This document shows positions 3,805 to 5,932 of a stretch of DNA of 5,932 nucleotides, one piece after another. Positions within the stretch are counted from its first letter, which is position 1; each line of letters begins with the position of its first letter. A program made the position numbers and the translations under genes. The DNA is from Thermoplasmata archaeon (GTDB lineage Archaea; Thermoplasmatota; Thermoplasmata; Thermoplasmatales; Thermoplasmataceae): contig JAJZYV010000132.1 of the NCBI GenBank assembly GCA_021797955.1, positions 1 through 5,932 of the forward strand. The letters are read 5' to 3'. Under the pieces are notes generated by a model. The model made no database searches and was not told the origin of the DNA. It saw nothing but the letters and a program-made list of their open reading frames with translations.

Positions 3805-5932
3805 CTAAAACTCACTGGAATAGCCCAGAATGCTTAGTTCTCTCTTAAGTTCATCCTTCTTAATGTCTTCGCCTATTATATTCTTAATTTCAAACCTTCT
3901 TCCCACTTTCCTGAATACGGCAGATCCTGCCAGATGTCTATTTTTCTCTATTAAAAAGGTCTTTGAACCCCCGAGATTTGCCTTAATGTATTCTCTGAAG
4001 CACAGATAAATAAAATCCTTCTGTGAAATAATCTTTATTCTATCTGATTCCGTAATCTTGGTTTCCCTTGGCAGTTCCAAAAAGTAAAATGGTTCCCTGT
4101 TATCCTTTATGAAAACTTTCTTTAATTTTCCGGATGCAAGCATATGATTGATCTCTGCATTGAAAATATTCAGATCAGGGTCCTGTGTAACATCTTCGTA
4201 AATTTTTGTGGAGATATAACCAAGCGCTTTGAGTACTTCCATTATGATAATTCGGACACTTTCCTCCTTTTCATACCTTTCAAGAATAAAACGCAAATTT
4301 CCATCATGATCTCTGGCCACAATGCATTTGGATAGAAGTTCCTTCACTGATGCTTTCACATGTGATAATTCAATTCCTGTCAACAGACTTATTTCCCTTT
4401 CATCTGCAGGATCCTCCATTATAACCTTAAGGATCTTCTGCCTGTTGGCGTCAATGGGAGTCTTTCGGATAGTTCTATAAATTGAAATTGTTTCCGGAGT
4501 AGCCTTTGCCATAACTGAGAATGGACCATTGAAATTAAAGATCAGATTTGAAACATAATAACTTTCCAGATCATTCTCCTTTATACCATAATAATGGGCT
4601 TCTATGGGGTCTCTAAATCCCAAGTGTGCGTTGTTAATTCTCTCCAGCACGCTCCCGTTAACTTCTCTGTATGAGGAATAATTTTTCAGCGCCACTTCCA
4701 GGAGATCGCTTGAAATTTTATCGAGAAACTGACCGCTCCCCAATATTGCGGTTCGTCCTGAAAAGGCAAATCCGTTTCCAGAAAATTGATCATTCAGGTC
4801 TGCCGGACAATCAATCACTATTATATCTTCCACATTATTGCGAGTTCCAAAATCCTTTAATGTCACCAAGAATTCTTTGGCAGAACTCACATCTTCCATG
4901 ACAAGTGATTCTATCCACAGAGTGGTCTTGGTTTTCTCCATGGTCATGGATGCTTTCAGCGAACCGTCAGCGTAGAACAGTCCATTTATTCCAGAATCTT
5001 CCACATACTGTTTTCCTGTGTATATGGTTATTAGATCACTTGCTCCTACTATGATATCCCTTCTGGGCTGCGGGTTCTCTTCTCCATAATAAATGGAACC
5101 GCCATAATAGATTGAGTTTATGTCCCTGAAATCTTCATGTGAGAGTTCGATCCAGAAGAACTGTGAAAGTTCCCTCATGGATACAGGTCCAAACATTGAG
5201 ACCATTTTTTCAACGGCTTCATGTCTTGTGGGTTCTATCCCATGAGAAAGAGTATAATAGAGACCATCTCTAATTCCGACCTCAAGGAGAAACTCAAGGC
5301 TTCTCATATTTTCCTTTATTATGGATATATCCTCGCTCAGGGCAGATGAAATTCCAGGAATTGAAGCGCTTCCATACTTAAGGAAATCTAAAATTTTGAT
5401 TTCAGTTTCAGTAAGCGGTCTCTTTCTCAGAACTCTGAGTATGGATGCGAATTCCGGCGTTATATATGTTTGTCTGTGCCTGAAATACCTTCCGAAAACT
5501 ATCTTCCCGGATTCACTCATTGTTTGGATATCGTTGTCCTTGAAAGATCTGACACGGGCTCTGACCCATGATAAATCTATGAAAAATCCATAAGTTGTCA
5601 TATATTGTTCCAGATTGTCTACAGGTGTAGAAAGCTTGGAAATCCTGTTTGCCTCCGGGTTCTGTTCGCTGAAGTTCAAAATTGCCGAAAGATCATCCTT
5701 AACAATATATTGCTCTGCAAAAACTGGAGTTATATAATCTCTGAGAAAAATTCCTTCGTTTACAAGAGAATCCAGTTCAACTCTTAGAAGTGATTGATCA
5801 CATGGAAGCTTAACGCTAATCTCATCAAATGTCATGGGCCCCATGGTGGAAATGAACTCTTTAAGCAGATCTTTGAGAGTATAGCCCTTCTTTATATCCA
5901 AGGTTCTTTTGACATATACCTGTCCACCATTC
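3805..5932 (-). CDS. Multi-winged-helix protein resembling the C-terminal region of Lhr-type helicases; 5' end beyond the right edge
   Basis: The frame ends in TAG at 3807-3805 and is open without a stop to the right edge (last full codon 5931-5929). The only start-like codon near the end is TTG at 5901, giving 698 residues. No Shine-Dalgarno precedes it and coding-like sequence (NGGQVYVKRT) continues upstream, so a longer protein is likely. Residue numbers here count from that TTG. Residues 8-75 form a winged helix with GPMTFDEISVKL and EQYIVKDDL, close in pattern to the first domain after the core of Lhr helicases (GPVT.EE.....E.W..). More winged helices appear at about 150-220, 225-265, 475-540 and 545-610. 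A beta module with EKNRHLAGSAVF and GRRFEIKNI near 652-675, ending in a helix ELKRELSILGY, resembles the C-terminal part of YcaQ/AlkZ-type (HTH_42) proteins, to which Lhr C-terminal domains are related. No helicase motifs and no glycosylase QxQ/QxD motif are visible in this part. The role is probably nucleic-acid repair or remodelling. It could instead be a stand-alone protein. Confidence 0.75.
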   Translation of the reverse strand, partial: NGGQVYVKRTLDIKKGYTLKDLLKEFISTMGPMTFDEISVKLPCDQSLLRVELDSLVNEGIFLRDYITPVFAEQYIVKDDLSAILNFSEQNPEANRISKLSTPVDNLEQYMTTYGFFIDLSWVRARVRSFKDNDIQTMSESGKIVFGRYFRHRQTYITPEFASILRVLRKRPLTETEIKILDFLKYGSASIPGISSALSEDISIIKENMRSLEFLLEVGIRDGLYYTLSHGIEPTRHEAVEKMVSMFGPVSMRELSQFFWIELSHEDFRDINSIYYGGSIYYGEENPQPRRDIIVGASDLITIYTGKQYVEDSGINGLFYADGSLKASMTMEKTKTTLWIESLVMEDVSSAKEFLVTLKDFGTRNNVEDIIVIDCPADLNDQFSGNGFAFSGRTAILGSGQFLDKISSDLLEVALKNYSSYREVNGSVLERINNAHLGFRDPIEAHYYGIKENDLESYYVSNLIFNFNGPFSVMAKATPETISIYRTIRKTPIDANRQKILKVIMEDPADEREISLLTGIELSHVKASVKELLSKCIVARDHDGNLRFILERYEKEESVRIIIMEVLKALGYISTKIYEDVTQDPDLNIFNAEINHMLASGKLKKVFIKDNREPFYFLELPRETKITESDRIKIISQKDFIYLCFREYIKANLGGSKTFLIEKNRHLAGSAVFRKVGRRFEIKNIIGEDIKKDELKRELSILGYSSEF

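Noticed and set aside
4144..5787. Several short plus-strand frames (4144-4335, 4671-4901, 5321-5593, 5605-5787)
   Set aside because: All are antisense to the long winged-helix protein gene and show no promoter, Shine-Dalgarno or domain.
1..5932. CRISPR array, tRNA, rRNA, transposase or terminal inverted repeats
   Set aside because: No regularly spaced repeats, cloverleaf-like sequence, rRNA motif or transposase domain was seen by eye on either strand.

Overview
The window looks like chromosomal DNA of a low-GC archaeon. The best guess is a Thermoplasmatales-type lineage such as Ferroplasma or Cuniculiplasma; this is inferred from style, not proven. The support is as follows. TATA-like boxes sit about 24-26 bases before start codons that have no Shine-Dalgarno, which is the leaderless archaeal pattern. 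A Shine-Dalgarno appears at an internal operon start. There is a two-domain archaeal winged-helix regulator paired with a small membrane protein, a surface protein rich in N-glycosylation sequons, and a large protein resembling the C-terminal half of archaeal Lhr helicases. No tRNA, rRNA, CRISPR array or mobile element was seen.

Left part (1-1414): the 5' part of a ThiF/MoeB/HesA-type E1-like adenylyltransferase runs off the left edge on the minus strand. A 142-bp divergent promoter region separates it from a complete zinc-dependent, probably NADPH-preferring medium-chain dehydrogenase/reductase on the plus strand.

Middle (1415-2864): a previously easy-to-miss 52-codon gene with its own TATA-like box is followed after 32 bp by a 391-codon cell-surface protein. 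That protein has an N-terminal signal or anchor, a C-terminal membrane anchor, sixteen N-X-S/T sequons, and a non-ATG start that is ambiguous.

Right part (2889-5932, all minus strand): the first transcription unit reads from a strong TATA-like box near 3762 into an 88-aa three-helix membrane protein and then a 166-aa double winged-helix regulator. The two genes are coupled by a Shine-Dalgarno that overlaps the stop codon. Upstream of it lies a gene of about 700 codons, open at the right edge of the window. It carries repeated winged-helix domains and appears to be the C-terminal region of an Lhr-type (large helicase-related) protein, or a stand-alone relative of it.

No single pathway ties the genes together. 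The strongest functional unit is the membrane-protein/winged-helix pair, which may be a small signal-sensing regulatory module. The most informative single gene is the Lhr-CTD-like protein, whose two halves seem to repeat the same winged-helix plus beta module.
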